A stretch of 64,000 nucleotides of DNA from Locusta migratoria (GCA_026315105.1 CM048744.1:655591676-655655675); one strand, 5' to 3'. Positions 30,766 through 43,239 are shown, counted from the stretch's first letter. Translations and numbers: made by a program. Notes: generated by a model not told the origin, from the letters alone.

Positions 30766-31918
30766 CGTAAACATTTCGAAACACTTTACACTTTCACACA
30801 TATAACACTCTACGCAGACATTTGGGGTACACATTTCCTCCTGGGGGGTCATGGGGTGGCGACTCCATAAATATTGGCAGGCCAATTCCGACATAACCAA
30901 AAACGATCCTGCATGTGTGGGAACATGGCCGTAGAGAAAGAAGGGGTGTAGATCCGTTTTAGGCAACATTTTGCGATTCATCCCAGCAATAATATTCATG
31001 TCTGGTGGCCAGCACAGATGTGTAAACTCAGAAAGTGTTCCTGGAGCCACTCTGTATCAATTCTGGACGTGTGGGGTGTCACAGTAACCCACCCAAGCCC
31101 GTCAATATGCACTATTGTGTATTGTGAGGCATCGATTTTAAAGCATCACTCACATCGATATATTATTTTTATTATAAGTGAGATTAGATTGATAGTGAAA
31201 AGATAACAATTCAAGATCATAGTCTATTTTAGGTTCTACCACGTATATAGGCATCTGCTTGAAAGCACCACGAACAGCTTCATAATTTTCTGTAATAATC
31301 TAAACAGCGACATTAACTAGTTCGTCGCAAATGATTACAGGAAGTTTTGAATGCTGTACACAAGCATTATACATATAATGCTTGAATGAAATTTACTAAC
31401 TATTTGAACAATTTTAAATGTTAGACGCAATGTACTAATTTTTAATTTTGGTTTGTAAATGTCCTGCAACAAATTCAGATAATTATAAGTAAGGATAGTT
31501 TATCAAAATTTTGTTGAGTTACGAGGGGACTCGTCTCAGAAGAGGACAAACTTATATCTTGTTATTACCCCGGCGCTTGTCAGGCAAGACCTCCGGAAAA
31601 GTGTATGTTGCTTCATAGTGACGATTTCCAACTACGATATGAAAGTTCACATGCATCAGAATAAAAGAATTTATTCTGTAAGAGACATTGGTAGTATTAT
31701 GAATCATTGATTTACAGTTTCATATAAACATTTTTTTTTTTTTATGGAAGGTTTCTCCGAAATTCGTGTTGACAATGTTCTGTTTTTACCGATGGAACTT
31801 CTCTGGAGATACTCCTTGGACCTGATCACGGTTGTTTAGATTCCTAGGAATGCCACATACATCTTCAGAAACATCCACACACCTTTTACCGCTACATGAC
31901 GTCCCAGGAGCACCTCAC
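30766..31918. other. No gene seen
   Basis: AT-rich non-coding DNA up to the inverted-arm element. Confidence 0.4.
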
Positions 31919-31926
31919 ATATACAC

Positions 31927-34152
31927 TAGGGAGAATTTTTCAGTATCGAGTTGTAATAGGGCTCGAAAGTTGCGTATTTATGATCTGATTAACGAAAAAA
32001 TAATTTAAAAAATCTAACTTAATATCTTCAGTTCGCGTAAAGGGCTTAAAGTTTTTAAAAAAAATGATAAATTTATAGAATTTCTGAAAGGTCATATAAA
32101 AATATATCTTTTGGTATCACGTCCTAATAGGACTCAAAAACTGCGTATCCATGTATAGTTTACCATAACACATTTTTGATAGTCCTAGGGTATGTAATCA
32201 GTTCGCGCTAAAGGCCTTAACAATCGAAGTATGACAAAATTTCTAAATGTTCAAAATGTTACGGGAATTTATTAATATCTCTTATTTATATGTATGTTTT
32301 AAATATGTTAGGTTTTATTTATTGTGATTTGATTATTTAAATAGATAACATCATACCTTGCAGCTCTTCGCCCATTTCACCAGCAAATTTGGTTAAAGAC
32401 CCAGAAGTCACCACGAGGAGGTGGCTGCAATTAGAGTTCCACCCACACCCTACCCAACCAACCAAGCATACTAATTATATATTCATATTTACAATATTTA
32501 AATTTACTTATATTTTACACCTTTATTTACATACTAGTCAAAGATGTAATTGGCTTGAATTCTGATTTGTGTCCAAATTTTGGCGTTATTGATCTTGACA
32601 GCAGAATCGTCCTAAAGTGTCCATCTCTGCTATCTTGCCCACATACTTTTTCTGCAGCTTCTGTTACTAATTTTACACATCTTTCTACAGCCTGAGTGTG
32701 GCACGGAAAGTTCAGAAATTCAAATTCCGGCAAAGTCTTATTCATCAAATATGTAGAAATGGAATCTGTCATCAATTTCTGCATCACTGGGTGAGGCGAT
32801 AGCTTACATTTTGACCAATCTATAAGCTCACTGTAGTCAGTAGCCTCAAAATATGGTGTTTGTGTAGTAAACGTTCTTACTGCAGCTTTGCGGTTAGTTT
32901 TCATATTTTTTGCCTTTAGGACTCTTCTAAAACCCAACTCTCTAATATGTGATTTCTCGTCTACTATCATAGCCAATAACACGTTTTCTGGATGACAGAA
33001 AAACAAGTTTCGTTGAATCACCAGATCAGTTTGCATTTTTATGTTCTCTTGAAGGTGTCTGGAAGTTTTAATAACCTTTAAAACATGCTTTGGACTATAC
33101 TTTACTGAGGCGTATCTCTTAATATCGAACCAGACTGGCGCATATGTCTTTAAAATGTAGTCAACTAAAATCGTGAGTTCATTTGTGCGATTTACTTCAG
33201 AAATATACAAGCGCAACACTCTATTCGCACGTGTCAACCAACAGGAGTGACTAAGAGGTTCAGGATCACGATTAGCCAGATTTGGAGTACATTTTCCACT
33301 TTAAATAGTTTTGACAATATCCAGGAGGTATTGTTGATCTTTGCTTCAATCTATTAAGATTGAAGCTGTAGAAATATGTGTAAAATTAGTAACAGAGGCT
33401 GCAGAAAAAGTATGTGGGCAAGATAGCAGAGATGGATTCATTAGGACGACTCTGCTGTCATGATCAATAATGCCAAAATTTGGACACAAATCAGAATTCA
33501 AGCCAACTACGTCTTTGACTAGTATGCAAATAAAGGTACACAAATGTAAATAAATGTATATATTGTAAATATGAATATATAATTAGTATGACCTCCTTGG
33601 GCGGTTGGTTGGTTGGGCAGGGTGTGGGTGGAACTCGAATTGCAGCCACCTCCTCGTGGTGACTTCTGGGTCTTTAACCAAATTTGCTGGTGAAATGGGC
33701 GAAGAGTTATGATGTTATCTCTTTGAATAATCAAATCACAATAAATAAAACCTAGCATATTTAAAACAAACATATAAATGCGAGATATTAGTAAATTTCC
33801 GTAACATTTTGAACATTTAGAAATGTTGTCATATTTCGATAGTTAAGGCCTTTAGCGCGAACTGATTACATAAGCTAGGACTATCAAAAATATTTTTATG
33901 TTAAACTATACATGGATACGCAGTTTTTTTTGGATTCTATTAGGACGTGGTACTGAAAGATATATTTTTATCTGACCTTTCAGAAATTCTATAAATTTAT
34001 CGTTTTTTAGAAACTTTAAGCCCTTTGCGCAAACTGAAGATATTAAGTTAGATTTTTTAAATTATTTTTTCGTTAATCAGTACATAAATACGCAACTTTC
34101 GAGCCCCATTACAACTCGATACTCAAAAATTCACTTTTTTCGGCCCACCCTA
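31927..34152. mobile_element. Long-inverted-arm DNA element with 8-bp duplication
   Basis: The arms (about 31,927-32,695 and 33,370-34,152) are reverse complements of each other over about 760 bp. They share for example tatcgagttgtaat, gcgtatttatg, and ccagaagtcaccacgaggagg. The ends read TAGGG...CCCTA. The 8-bp atatacac flanks the element (31,919-31,926 and 34,153-34,160). The right end has an extra gggccgaaaaaagt just inside that the left lacks. TAGGG ends and an 8-bp duplication fit hAT or a relative; the protein does not let me decide. Confidence 0.8.
32527..33237 (-). CDS. Uncharacterised 236-aa protein of the inverted-arm element
   Basis: Open frame from MTRANRVLRLYISEVNRTNE to SEFKPITSLTSM. 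Recognisable short motifs are ESVIWFDIK-like VWFDIKRYASVK, a basic middle part (VLKAKNMKTNRKA), and FPCHTQAVERCVKLVTEAAEKV near the C-terminus. The C-terminal third lies in the left inverted arm, so a mirror-image fragment of the same coding sequence is in the right arm (33,370-33,530). It resembles the C-terminal part of a multi-copy protein seen in insect and crustacean repeats; the reaction is unknown. It may be a truncated transposase. No intact DDE motif can be seen. Confidence 0.45.
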   Translation of the reverse strand: MTRANRVLRLYISEVNRTNELTILVDYILKTYAPVWFDIKRYASVKYSPKHVLKVIKTSRHLQENIKMQTDLVIQRNLFFCHPENVLLAMIVDEKSHIRELGFRRVLKAKNMKTNRKAAVRTFTTQTPYFEATDYSELIDWSKCKLSPHPVMQKLMTDSISTYLMNKTLPEFEFLNFPCHTQAVERCVKLVTEAAEKVCGQDSRDGHFRTILLSRSITPKFGHKSEFKPITSLTSM

Positions 34153-34160
34153 ATATACAC

Positions 34161-34580
34161 ATTCCACCAGCCAGACGCATCTACTAGTACTTTCATAATT
34201 ACTAAATCTAATAAATACATATATTTTTTAAGTTTCTACGCCCCACGCTTGCTCAATTATTATAGCCTAAATTATTCAGTTGAAAGTCTTGTCCCTCACA
34301 AAGTTTACGAGAGCCAGGTATTAAAATCAATTCTTACATATCTGCGACACATTCACATTGGTCTAATATACTGTGAGAAAAGGAGATACCTCCTAATCTG
34401 ACCGACCAAGTGCAGCAACTCTACGTGTAATGGACTCAACGCATCTTTGGAACTACCTTGCAGAATTATATAGCCATTCTGCCTCTTCAACCCTCCCTAT
34501 TTGCGAGAATGTTGCCGGCACAGGATTTTGGGCACTAACTGACCTCACCCTATCCGTACCACACTCATACTAAATTACGA
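34161..34580. other. No gene seen
   Basis: AT-rich spacer between the inverted-arm element and the next SINE. Confidence 0.4.
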
Positions 34581-34592
34581 TAAATTTATCTA

Positions 34593-34765
34593 ATGTTTGT
34601 AAATCTATCGGACTCAACTGCTGGGTTATTAGTCCGTAGCTTACAAACTACTTAAACTAAGGTAAACTAACCTAAGAACAACACAAACACCCATGCCCGA
34701 AGAGGGACTCGAACCCCGGACGGCAGCACAGCGCCCCAGTACGCACGGCTAATCCGCCGCGGCAC
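34593..34765 (-). mobile_element. Family B SINE, minus strand
   Basis: Minus-strand head gccgcggcggattagccg (diverged), B box ggttcgagtccc, tail with cggactaataacccagc. The 9-bp atttatcta flanks it (34,584-34,592 and 34,766-34,774). Confidence 0.88.
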
Positions 34766-34990
34766 ATTTATCTACCTGGTACTGGCTACAATATGTGTTT
34801 TGTTATACTATGTTGTTTCACAAACCTCGCAACATAATCTTGTTCATGATATACGAGATTTTCGTCAGTTTATGTACAGAGGAAGAAAAAGGTTTTCATG
34901 AGACTAGCATAAATACGATGTAGATCGTTCTGACTATAATCTGTTTATTAATGTTTAAGTAAATAAATAATGATATGTATGGTATTGCAG

Positions 34991-35084
34991 AATGGCTGCT
35001 GCGCGGGCTGAAGACTCCTCACAGACTGATTATGCTTCTCCGGAAGAAGTTCCTACTCGTTCGTATGAACCTTCAGAGGCTTCA
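34991..35084 (+). CDS. First coding exon of a host coiled-coil protein
   Basis: A splice acceptor (ttgcag, ending 34,990) precedes AATGGCTGC; the ATG at 34,992 opens 31 codons (MAAARAEDSSQTDYASPE, then a Pro/Glu/Ser-rich stretch ending EPSEAS). A strong donor GTAAGT starts at 35,085 in phase 0. The next exon at 55,752 begins in phase 0 with SEESMYTEKRE, so the two join in frame and give a continuous acidic, serine-rich then coiled-coil start. The presence of an acceptor upstream of the ATG implies at least one 5' untranslated exon outside this stretch. Role is unknown; a centrosome- or testis-type coiled-coil protein (CEP135/TSGA10-like) is a guess. Confidence 0.65.
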
Positions 35085-35529
35085 GTAAGTACCGCATTTT
35101 CACACACGTCAAAAACGTCAAGTACAAATTTTTATGAATGACTGAGCATAATTCTCATCCAGTATTTTTACCAATTTTCTTCATTTCCCATTTACCCATA
35201 TGATGTATACTGAACTGCTGAAAACAGCTGAGTTGTACCTAAAAACTGATTAGCAACGTCATCCTGCCATAAGAGATGAAACAGATCATTGTGTTACTTT
35301 TTAAAGGAGGAAGTAAACTTAGGTTTAACGTACCGTCGACAGCTTGGTCGCTAGAGACGGAGCTAACGCTCGGAGTTTTGGGTAAGGATGGGAAGAAAAG
35401 TGACCGTGCCCTTTGAAAGGAACCATCCTGGCATTTTCCCGGAGTGATTTAGGGAATTCACGGAAAACTTAAATCTGGATGGCCGGAGATGGGACATTTT
35501 AAACAGCCCGCCTTCATATACATGAACAG

Positions 35530-35830
35530 CACACCAGAGGTACCCCCCCCCCTTTGCCGATGTCTCCCCTTCCCCACCAAACTGTGATCAACCCCCCCCC
35601 CCCCCCCCCTACACCAGAGATATTAGGTCCTTTACTCGATAGATAAATTCTTTTTGTATATAAACATTTTTTTTTAATTTCACGTTTTGTAAACTGTTTT
35701 ATAAAGCTCCTCCTCCCCCCCCCCCCTCCGGCTGGCCCAACGTACTAATTTTTCAACCCCCGTCCCCAGAAATTTCAATGACGTAGTTTGCGTCATGATT
35801 CCCCCCCCCCCCTCCCCGCCACCCAGTGGG
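35530..35830. repeat. Poly-C/G-rich simple repeats
   Basis: Four C runs of 10-19 bases (35,546-35,553, 35,590-35,609, 35,715-35,727, 35,801-35,811) separate short unique pieces. The arrangement resembles G-run-rich MITE interiors such as 18,223-18,449, but no terminal repeat could be found here. Confidence 0.6.
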
Positions 35831-36066
35831 CACCTTTGCAGCATACCATTATAGCTAACTGCAATGCACACGTCGGTTCTATCGTATGCCAGTTTTTAAC
35901 TTTGAAGGTAATTTTAGCGCTCAGTCAGGCATATGAATGAAATCGTGGAGTTCTTTTTTCACTTGATCTGTAATACTATTGAAGAGTGTTATATCAACAT
36001 TGCATTTAGTTTCGTCAAGAAAAATTCATCGATGTATTGAAAATTCCAACTAATAGTTCTCATATT

Positions 36067-36287
36067 ATATAGTGGGCAGGGCGAAGCTGGGAATTTGTAT
36101 CTGACGGGAGGCGTGCTTAGGTAGTCCTTGCAGGGGCGGTGAGACCCGGGTTCGAATCGCGGCTGGGTACACATTTTCAGCTTTGCCCAATAGCAGTTGA
36201 TGCCATATATTTTGTGAATATTAAATAATAACAACTGCAGGATCAGACGTGACGTCTGTTCTTTCGCAACAGACGCCACGTGTATAT
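36067..36287 (+). mobile_element. Family D tRNA-derived SINE
   Basis: B box gggttcgaatcgc (36,149-36,161) with an upstream gacgggaggcgtgcttaggt A-box-like part. The body reads cacattttcagctttgccc. The 14-bp atagttctcatatt flanks it (36,053-36,066 and 36,288-36,301). Confidence 0.85.
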
Positions 36288-36301
36288 ATAGTTCTCATAT
36301 T

Positions 36302-37110
36302 GTCTGAGTAATTTTAATATGTCAGGCATTTTTTATCTTCTGACCCATAAAGGAGTGGAAAGTAGAACTGGTGACCAGTGTTGCATTAAAAAATTCTGAT
36401 TTGTTATTTCTGAGACCAATCTTTGTGTTAGTGAAGTGTACATTGCTAACGTTGCAGTGATTGACAGTCTACGAGAGGTTAGTAGAGTGATGGATGACTC
36501 TACATAATACCAAGTATTTGCCAGAAATGAAAGAAGCTAAATGTGAGAGACAAAATCTTAGATTCCCGGTTCTTCACAGAACAACAGTCTTAATCCTCCT
36601 TCGTCGTTACGAATTCTTTGATTACAATGGAAGCATTTGTGCGACTTAACCATTTTGATGTGAGTTGTTCCTCAACAGGTCCACTAACTCGGCACGATTC
36701 TGCTTCAATGCAGAACACGAATTACTGCATAATGAACTACGTCATCAATGGGCTGCACCATTCCGTTTTGGATTATATAGCGGCGTACTACAGTATTGGT
36801 GATTGGTTTGTTTGGTTGGTTTAGTTTCTAATGCGACAAAAGTAATGTGTTCATCGGTTACTTTCTCAAAGCACAAAGACTTTGTTAAAAACGAGAAACC
36901 AAAAATACGTAAAAATGGGAGGACACCACATTTCAGCAGAAAATAGAGGTAACTAAAATTGTAGAAGGGGGTGAAAGATTTAAAAAAAAGCAGAGATTCT
37001 TAGATAATTGATAAAAGCCACCCTGTAACGCATTTTATCTCCAGGCTAGAAGTACTAGGCAAGAGAAAAATAGATAAAGGACGTACACTAAACATTACGA
37101 ATTAAATTTA
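36302..37110. other. No gene seen
   Basis: Intron DNA without recognisable repeats; short frames only. Confidence 0.4.
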
Positions 37111-38720
37111 AAACCTTGTCAGCCAGTGAGGCTAAAGCTAGAGATAAAAGGTTGAGGATATTAAAACTTCACCTCAGGATAATCAAATCAGGAGAGTTCA
37201 ACAAAGTTGGACCAATCGCGAGCAACGGCGACACTGAGGAGGGTCCTCACGACGGAGGAGATGACCGTGAGGTAGCCAGGTACGGTCCATGTGGAGACGG
37301 CAAAGGACGATAAAGTTCCTGCGACATGCCCACATAGTGGCCATTCATACATTCGTAGCCTCCATGAAGACACCTAATTTGTTTGGCACAGTCAGATTGT
37401 GCCATTCTGAATTTCAAATCCCAAATCGGTATTTTACCGACCAGAGAAAAGTTACCGGAATACCGATTTCCAGAATTAACCTATTTGTCCAGCGATTCAG
37501 TGAGTTTATTTCCTGGGTTTCCGACGTGCCCTGGGGTGAAGACGAAGATCACCGAACGTCCTGATCGATCGTAGGCATAGGCGGACACCTATATAGTCAC
37601 TAACAAGGGAACGCGAGGTTAACACATGTAGATAGCTTTTAAGCTGCTCAGAGTGTCACTACAGATGAGAAACGACTCACCAAAACAGAAACGGATATGA
37701 TCAAGAGCGCGAAAATGGCTACCAGTTCTGCAGTGTCAACAGTAAAGCTAACCAACAAGGAGCGCTACTTAATAGGGTCTGCCTGAGCATATGCAAAGCC
37801 AATGTGGACATCAACCATTGACCCATCAGTACAGACTATTTCGAAGCCATGGGATGTGTCTAAAATAGTGAGAAATTGAGTTTTGTGTGCCTCCGGATGA
37901 AACGAATCTTTTGGGTCTCTTGACAAGTCCAAACGCACTTAGGGTCATGTATACACAGGTTGTTGTACGTGAGTAGGACCGGAATAGAGGTTATGGAAGC
38001 CAATATTTGAGTTTGGAAGACGCGAATGAACTCGAAATGAGATCGTTGCTCCTGACCTGGGCCGTCGTTCTGTTGGATGACCAAGGCTGGGAAAAGGAGA
38101 CGGTAATTCAGACGTCCCGCGCGTTATGAACATGTGCGATGTAGTTCGCAAGCAATTGTTGGCGTTGAATCTTTGAATCCGCAATGGATGGACTGCATCC
38201 TCTACGAGTAGGCTGTTCAGAGCTCATTCTGGAAACTCCCATCGTAAGTCAAATTCTTTAGTGACGGATTGTGTCCAGCTTCCACAACATTCAGGGTAAG
38301 GCTGAATTATATGCCAGGTTCCCACAGAAAAGTGGAACTGAACGAGGGCTTTTCAGAGCAGCAACAGTGTACGGTGATCTGCTCCCCAAATAGTGCTGTT
38401 CAGACAGCGGAAGGCGTTGACGTGCTGCTAGCACTTCTGCGTCAGTCGACAAATTTGGGGAAGTCTTGTCAGTGGGACCCACTGTGTTAAGTTTGTGGGC
38501 GTCAAAATAATGTTTTGAGTGTGAGTGGACTCTTTTGAGTCCTACAGAACTTCGAACCGTATGTGTTAGTGGCAAAAAACTGAAACCCATGGGCAAAAGC
38601 CCAGGACTATGTATTTCGTACGGCTCCCTTCAGTTAGCGTTCAAAACACATATTCTAAAAATAAAGAAACACTGAACTAGATACAGAAGTAGTCAGCATA
38701 TAATGAGGGAGATAGTGAGG

Positions 38721-38918
38721 TGCCGGCCGCGGTGGCCGAGGTGACTGAGGCGCTCCAGTCACGGTCAGCACGGCCACAACGGTCGGGGGTTCGAATCCCC
38801 CCTCGGGCATGGATATTTGTGCCGTCCTAGTTCGTAAGTAGTTCATAAGTAGTTTGTAAGTTTAGGGACTGATGACCCCGTAGTTAAGTCCCATAAGCTT
38901 AACAAACATTACAACAAC
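38721..38918 (+). mobile_element. Family A SINE
   Basis: Complete copy. The 11-bp agatagtgagg flanks it (38,710-38,720 and 38,919-38,929). Confidence 0.94.
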
Positions 38919-39376
38919 AGATAGTGAGGACCCTACTGCTGTTTCTGCTGCTACTGCTTGGCCGTCAGAAGCCACTAAAAACAGGGGAACGATCAGCCCA
39001 GAAACCTGGAGGATCCAATTCTTTTGAGAAATGGAGGAGCTTCGAGAGGTACCGACTGGAACACAGAGTATGTGGAGTGATAAAGCGTTTTGCATAAAAA
39101 TCTGGAGGGAGCTCCAGAGACCCCACTCTCGTAATACAGAGAGAATGTGGTGTCTCCAGCTCAGGTACTAGGGTTGGGGCTTTCTCAAGTCAAAAAACAC
39201 GGCTCCTAGGTGATAGCGCCTGGAAACGGTTGTCCGTACGGATGTCTCTAGGTGTACCAGGTTATCCGTGGTGGAGCGACGTTGTCGGAAACTGTTCTAT
39301 CAAGCAGCCAATAGGCCCCGATACTCAGACCCAACACAGTTCCCTACTCACCATATGATCTAGCAGCTAACAAGGA

Positions 39377-39506
39377 ACTAAAAGACCAGTGGCCATGTAG
39401 GTACCATATGCCACAGTAAAATGTGCGTGAGTATTAGTATTTAGAAGACAAAGACTAAGATGTGTCAGAAGATTTTTGATATCTCTCTCTCTCTCTCAGC
39501 CAGTGG
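39377..39506 (+). repeat. 130-bp direct repeat, left copy
   Basis: Runs from aactaaaagaccagtggcc to a (CT)n run and cagccagtgg. It is almost identical to 40,420-40,550, with one or two differences in the (CT)n length. Confidence 0.95.
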
Positions 39507-40419
39507 CCGTTAGCTATCTTCATCAAGCGGATTTCTACCAGGTTTTAGGATTGGAATCGTTACACTCTGTCGCCACTGCGACGGGAATATCGCTTGGACT
39601 CCCATTACAGGTGTTTTAGCATTTGATTGTGAATGCAGCATAGCCCAGGGAGAGATTGGGTAAATGTCCTAGGGCAATGAGGATCTATCACACATTGAAC
39701 GGACCGTTATATGTTTCAGGGTTGCTTGTAGTAAAGATTTTTTTCGTTGTAGCCACTGTTTTAACGTACAGAAGGCGGTTTGGTAATTATGGGACGCAGA
39801 GACGCGACCGTATTAGTCAGTGAATATCTCGGCGATTGCTTCTTGTCTGTACATATATCTTCGTTTGTGGAAATTCCCTGGTAGACCTGCTGGGGTCTGG
39901 TATCCATATAGGCGTCTTAACTTAGTCCAGACTAGCAATGACGAGATACATGACCATATAGTTGAGACGTACTTCTTACAACATTCCACATTCCATCTTT
40001 TTATGAGCTGGTGAACACGAGTGTCGGGCCTTTGAAAGCTATGAGGTGCTACATAGATGGGTGCCGCTTGTGTCCCCTAAGGGGCTGACTATGGTCTTAA
40101 ATGGACTCAGCGACTTCTGGCGACAACAAAGGCACTGTCTTTCCTGTCTTTCGCTGGGGGTGTCCTGAGGAACTACGCATTAAATGTTCTGCAGCACAAA
40201 TTGCGGCCTTAGTCACACTCTCGACCCCACACCAATATTGTCGTGTGGGGAATATCCAACCATGGCAAGCAGAGATGTAAGATTACCGGTCTCCCTGATT
40301 TAATGTGCAGGCGTTCAAGTAGCGATGTTGGGGTTGTGACAGGAAGATTATCAAGTGGTAATTAGCACAAAGGGCGTCATGGTATCTAAAGTGACAGATG
40401 GTAGGAGGCCAGGGCTGCA

Positions 40420-40550
40420 AACTAAAAGACCAGTGGCCATGTAGGTACCATATGCCACAGTAAAATGTGCGTGAGTATTAGTATTTAGAAGACAAAGACT
40501 AAGATGTGTCAGAAGATTTTTGATATCTCTCTCTCTCTCTCAGCCAGTGG
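40420..40550 (+). repeat. 130-bp direct repeat, right copy
   Basis: Second copy, 1,043 bp downstream of the first. Different flanks follow (ccgttagc on the left copy, tcatggtc on this one). Confidence 0.95.
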
Positions 40551-41734
40551 TCATGGTCTCTCCTGACAGAGGGCTATGGGTGCTGAAGTGACCCAATAGT
40601 AGAAAAGGTGGGGGGGGGGGGGGAGGAATAAAAACGTTGCTGAAGATAATACCTGTTCTGTCATTATTCTGATCAACATTGCCTCTAAGACTGTTTGAAA
40701 GAGCACAACTTCACTTAATAGTTGTCATAACTCAGAAAAGTGGCTGAAAAACTGCTGCAATTCCACTGGAGGATCAGAGAGTCTGCTCTGAAAAGTCATG
40801 AATGGATCGAAGAGACAGTTCGTGTGTCAGGGTCACCTCTTGATACCAGCTGGTTGTGCCATCATCGTCCACAATTTATGAGGCTTTGGTGAGTTGAAGG
40901 TCTATGGGGCCATGAGATCTCTATTGAATCCTTGTAATCGGAAGTTTCATTCGCTTTTTCTTCCTCTTCTCCTACCACTTTTCTTTTGGTTTAGAAGGCT
41001 GGGAGAGCTTCTTTGAATTGACTTCAGGAACTGGCAAACATTGGGAAGCCTTTCGACCAGCAGCTTGTGGTTCCTTTAGGCCCTGGCTGGAATCCACTTT
41101 TTCATCAGAAGAAACTTCGGATGGTATGTTCCAAGGGTTCCTTTCCTTGCAAGAGGGGCCAGAGCAGGCTGTTGCTTCTCCAGCTGAGATATGGGGATCA
41201 GCGTCCTTGGTGGCTAAGGGAGGAGGAGATAGATTTCTCCTGAAGTAGGTGTTGGAGGACGAACTTCCAGTACACAGACTTTTTGACAAGATGTTGACAG
41301 CCTTGTTTCGACATGTAAAGCTATCATTTCTGAAAACCAGTTGATTTTATATTATCCTGCGATGTTATTATCTCATTTCTTTCAAAGGAATGTTACTGTG
41401 CACATCATAAAAATTTGTAGTGAAGGCCCAAAATAGACAACTGTGTGGGTACAAAATTTTTGAAAATAAATTTATTTTCTATTTTTTAATGAATTATTGT
41501 ATCTATTTCGTATCTTAAACGTTCCTCTCTATTAATGTCATATCACCTACAATATTGGGTCTGAAGGGGATACACAAGCCAAAAACAAATTATATATAAA
41601 AAAAACCACATCCGTATGATTCAAATAAAAACTGAGTTTACTCTATGAGAAGATAGTATGCAATTTAACTAAATGTCGATTACCGGTACTGCGTCCACGA
41701 GGGCCTGACTACATACAAGGTTTTCGGAAATTCC

Positions 41735-41934
41735 GCCGGCCGCGGTGGCCGAGGGGACTGAGGCGCTTAAGTCACGGTCTGCACGGCCACTACGGTCGGG
41801 GGTTCGAATCCCCCCTCGGGCATGGATATTTGTGCCGTCCTAGTTCGTAAGTAGTTCATAAGTAGTTTGTAAGTTTAGGGACTGATGGCCCCGTAGTTAA
41901 GTCCCATAAGATTTACAAACATTTGAACATTTGA
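41735..41934 (+). mobile_element. Family A SINE
   Basis: Complete copy. The 11-bp tcggaaattcc flanks it (41,724-41,734 and 41,935-41,945). Confidence 0.94.
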
Positions 41935-42019
41935 TCGGAAATTCCTGTTACAAGCTTCGAGAACTTGTAAGAGGGCAATCAGTACATAATATTTTGTGCA
42001 GAAGCCTATAACAGGAAAA

Positions 42020-42300
42020 GTCATCCATTCTTCTTTATCTTAGAAGGAGAGGACGCCCACTCGTCATCGTCGAATTCGTCCAAATTTATGGTACATGTAG
42101 AGCATGGTGAGACACGAAAGTGCACCAAGCGGGAACTCCAGGTGGCCAAGCGTTTAGGCAATAAAAGGAAGTTTGCTACGGATCTATCGCCATATGCATC
42201 TTATCAACTGTCCCTGTGAGGTCCTGTTTAGGAAGCGGTGTTTGGCTCAGCGGTAAGAGATCGGATTCGTATTGAGAAGGTTGCGGCTTCAGCTCCACCA
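42020..42300 (+). repeat. Left arm of an inverted repeat with tRNA-like part
   Basis: The stretch gaattcgtccaaatttatgg (42,072), aaaaggaagtttgctacgga, and gtgtttggctcagcggt (42,238) appears in reverse at 43,370-43,560. The part from 42,236 to 42,298 looks like a tRNA-derived unit (tggctcagcggtaagag, then ggttgcggcttcagctcc). Confidence 0.65.
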
Positions 42301-42329
42301 GGAGGCAATTTCTTTTCTGCTCCTTAGCA

Positions 42330-42540
42330 ATGCGTACAACCACATATTGTTCCCGTAGGGATCGTGAGGACAAGATTACACTAATTACAGCACGTACGGA
42401 GGCATTTAAACAATCATTATTCCCACGCTCAATATGTGAATGGAATGGTGAAAATCGCCAATAACTGGTACAGTGTGACGTACCCTCTGCCATGCACTTC
42501 ACACTGCTTTGCAGAGTATTGTTGTAGATGTAGACTGACG
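42330..42540 (+). mobile_element. 3' fragment of CR1/L2-like LINE, diverged
   Basis: Matches the 3' end of the LINE at 60,021-63,240 (and 48,041-48,232): gcacgtacggaggcattta, gtgaatggaatgg, gtaccctctgccatgc, then gcagagtattgttgtagatg. No coding left. Confidence 0.75.
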
Positions 42541-43239
42541 TCACAATTTAACACAACATCATATAGGTTATTTTATTAATTTATATAAGCAAAAACAGAA
42601 AGGGCATTGGATGAAATTAGGGACTACAAACATTTAAAAAGGGGCTGTAGTTAACACACACTTGGGGACGTCGTGTATGTAAATCGATACTTCCATTCTT
42701 TTGCAATTGAGCAATTACATGTACCAGGGTGATATTCATCGAAGAAACGCCGCCCCTTTGCAGTTACATAGTTTTCTTAATGTATCCATAGAAAATCAAA
42801 CTTGATTGACATTTTGAAAACAGCTTCTTTCATCGCACAATCGAGCAGCGAACCACGCGTAACGCAGCATGTCCCTGAATACTTGCGAGGACAGCTGGTG
42901 ATGTATAATGGAATATAATTTGATGCAAGCTTATCGGGAAGTGATTTCTTCTTGTTTCTCGATGTTTGAAATTTTCTCGAGTTTTGAAATTTTTGACCTG
43001 GCGATAAAAAATATTCATCGTACGGTTGCACTAGTGGCGTACATTTGGGGAGAATACTTTGATACTGCATGTTGGCAATCCAAAATAACATATATGATGT
43101 GGTTAATAGTGAAGTCGGTAGTGTACGCATTGCCAAGGAGTACAAAAATATTTGCCGCCGGACAGAATCGAACCCGTTAACTTTTCAATACAAATTCGAT
43201 TTCTTGCCGCTTTATTCTCCTTTCTTTCTTTTCTTTCCT

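Larger units (their letters stand above)
37120..41290 (-). mobile_element. Dead Jockey-like LINE with RNase H, minus strand
   Basis: Minus-strand order: a Ser/Lys-rich, gag-tail-like frame (40,972-41,289), an endonuclease zone without long frames, RT fingers near 39,555 (SQWRQSVTIPILKPG), RT motif A near 39,200-39,300 (STTDNLVHLETSVRTT, then GAVFFDLRK), RNase H near 37,830 (VCTDGS), CSDTLSSLKAIY near 37,640, and C-terminal pieces to about 37,120. Frameshifts and stops are frequent. A family A SINE (38,721-38,918) and a duplicated 130-bp segment lie inside. Confidence 0.7.

Noticed and set aside
39480..39500. (CT)n run as a splice polypyrimidine tract
   Set aside because: No AG acceptor leading into an open, recognisable exon follows, and the run is part of a duplicated repeat.
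42777..43145. 122-codon minus-strand frame
   Set aside because: No motif, no splice support, and it lies between two arms of an inverted repeat.
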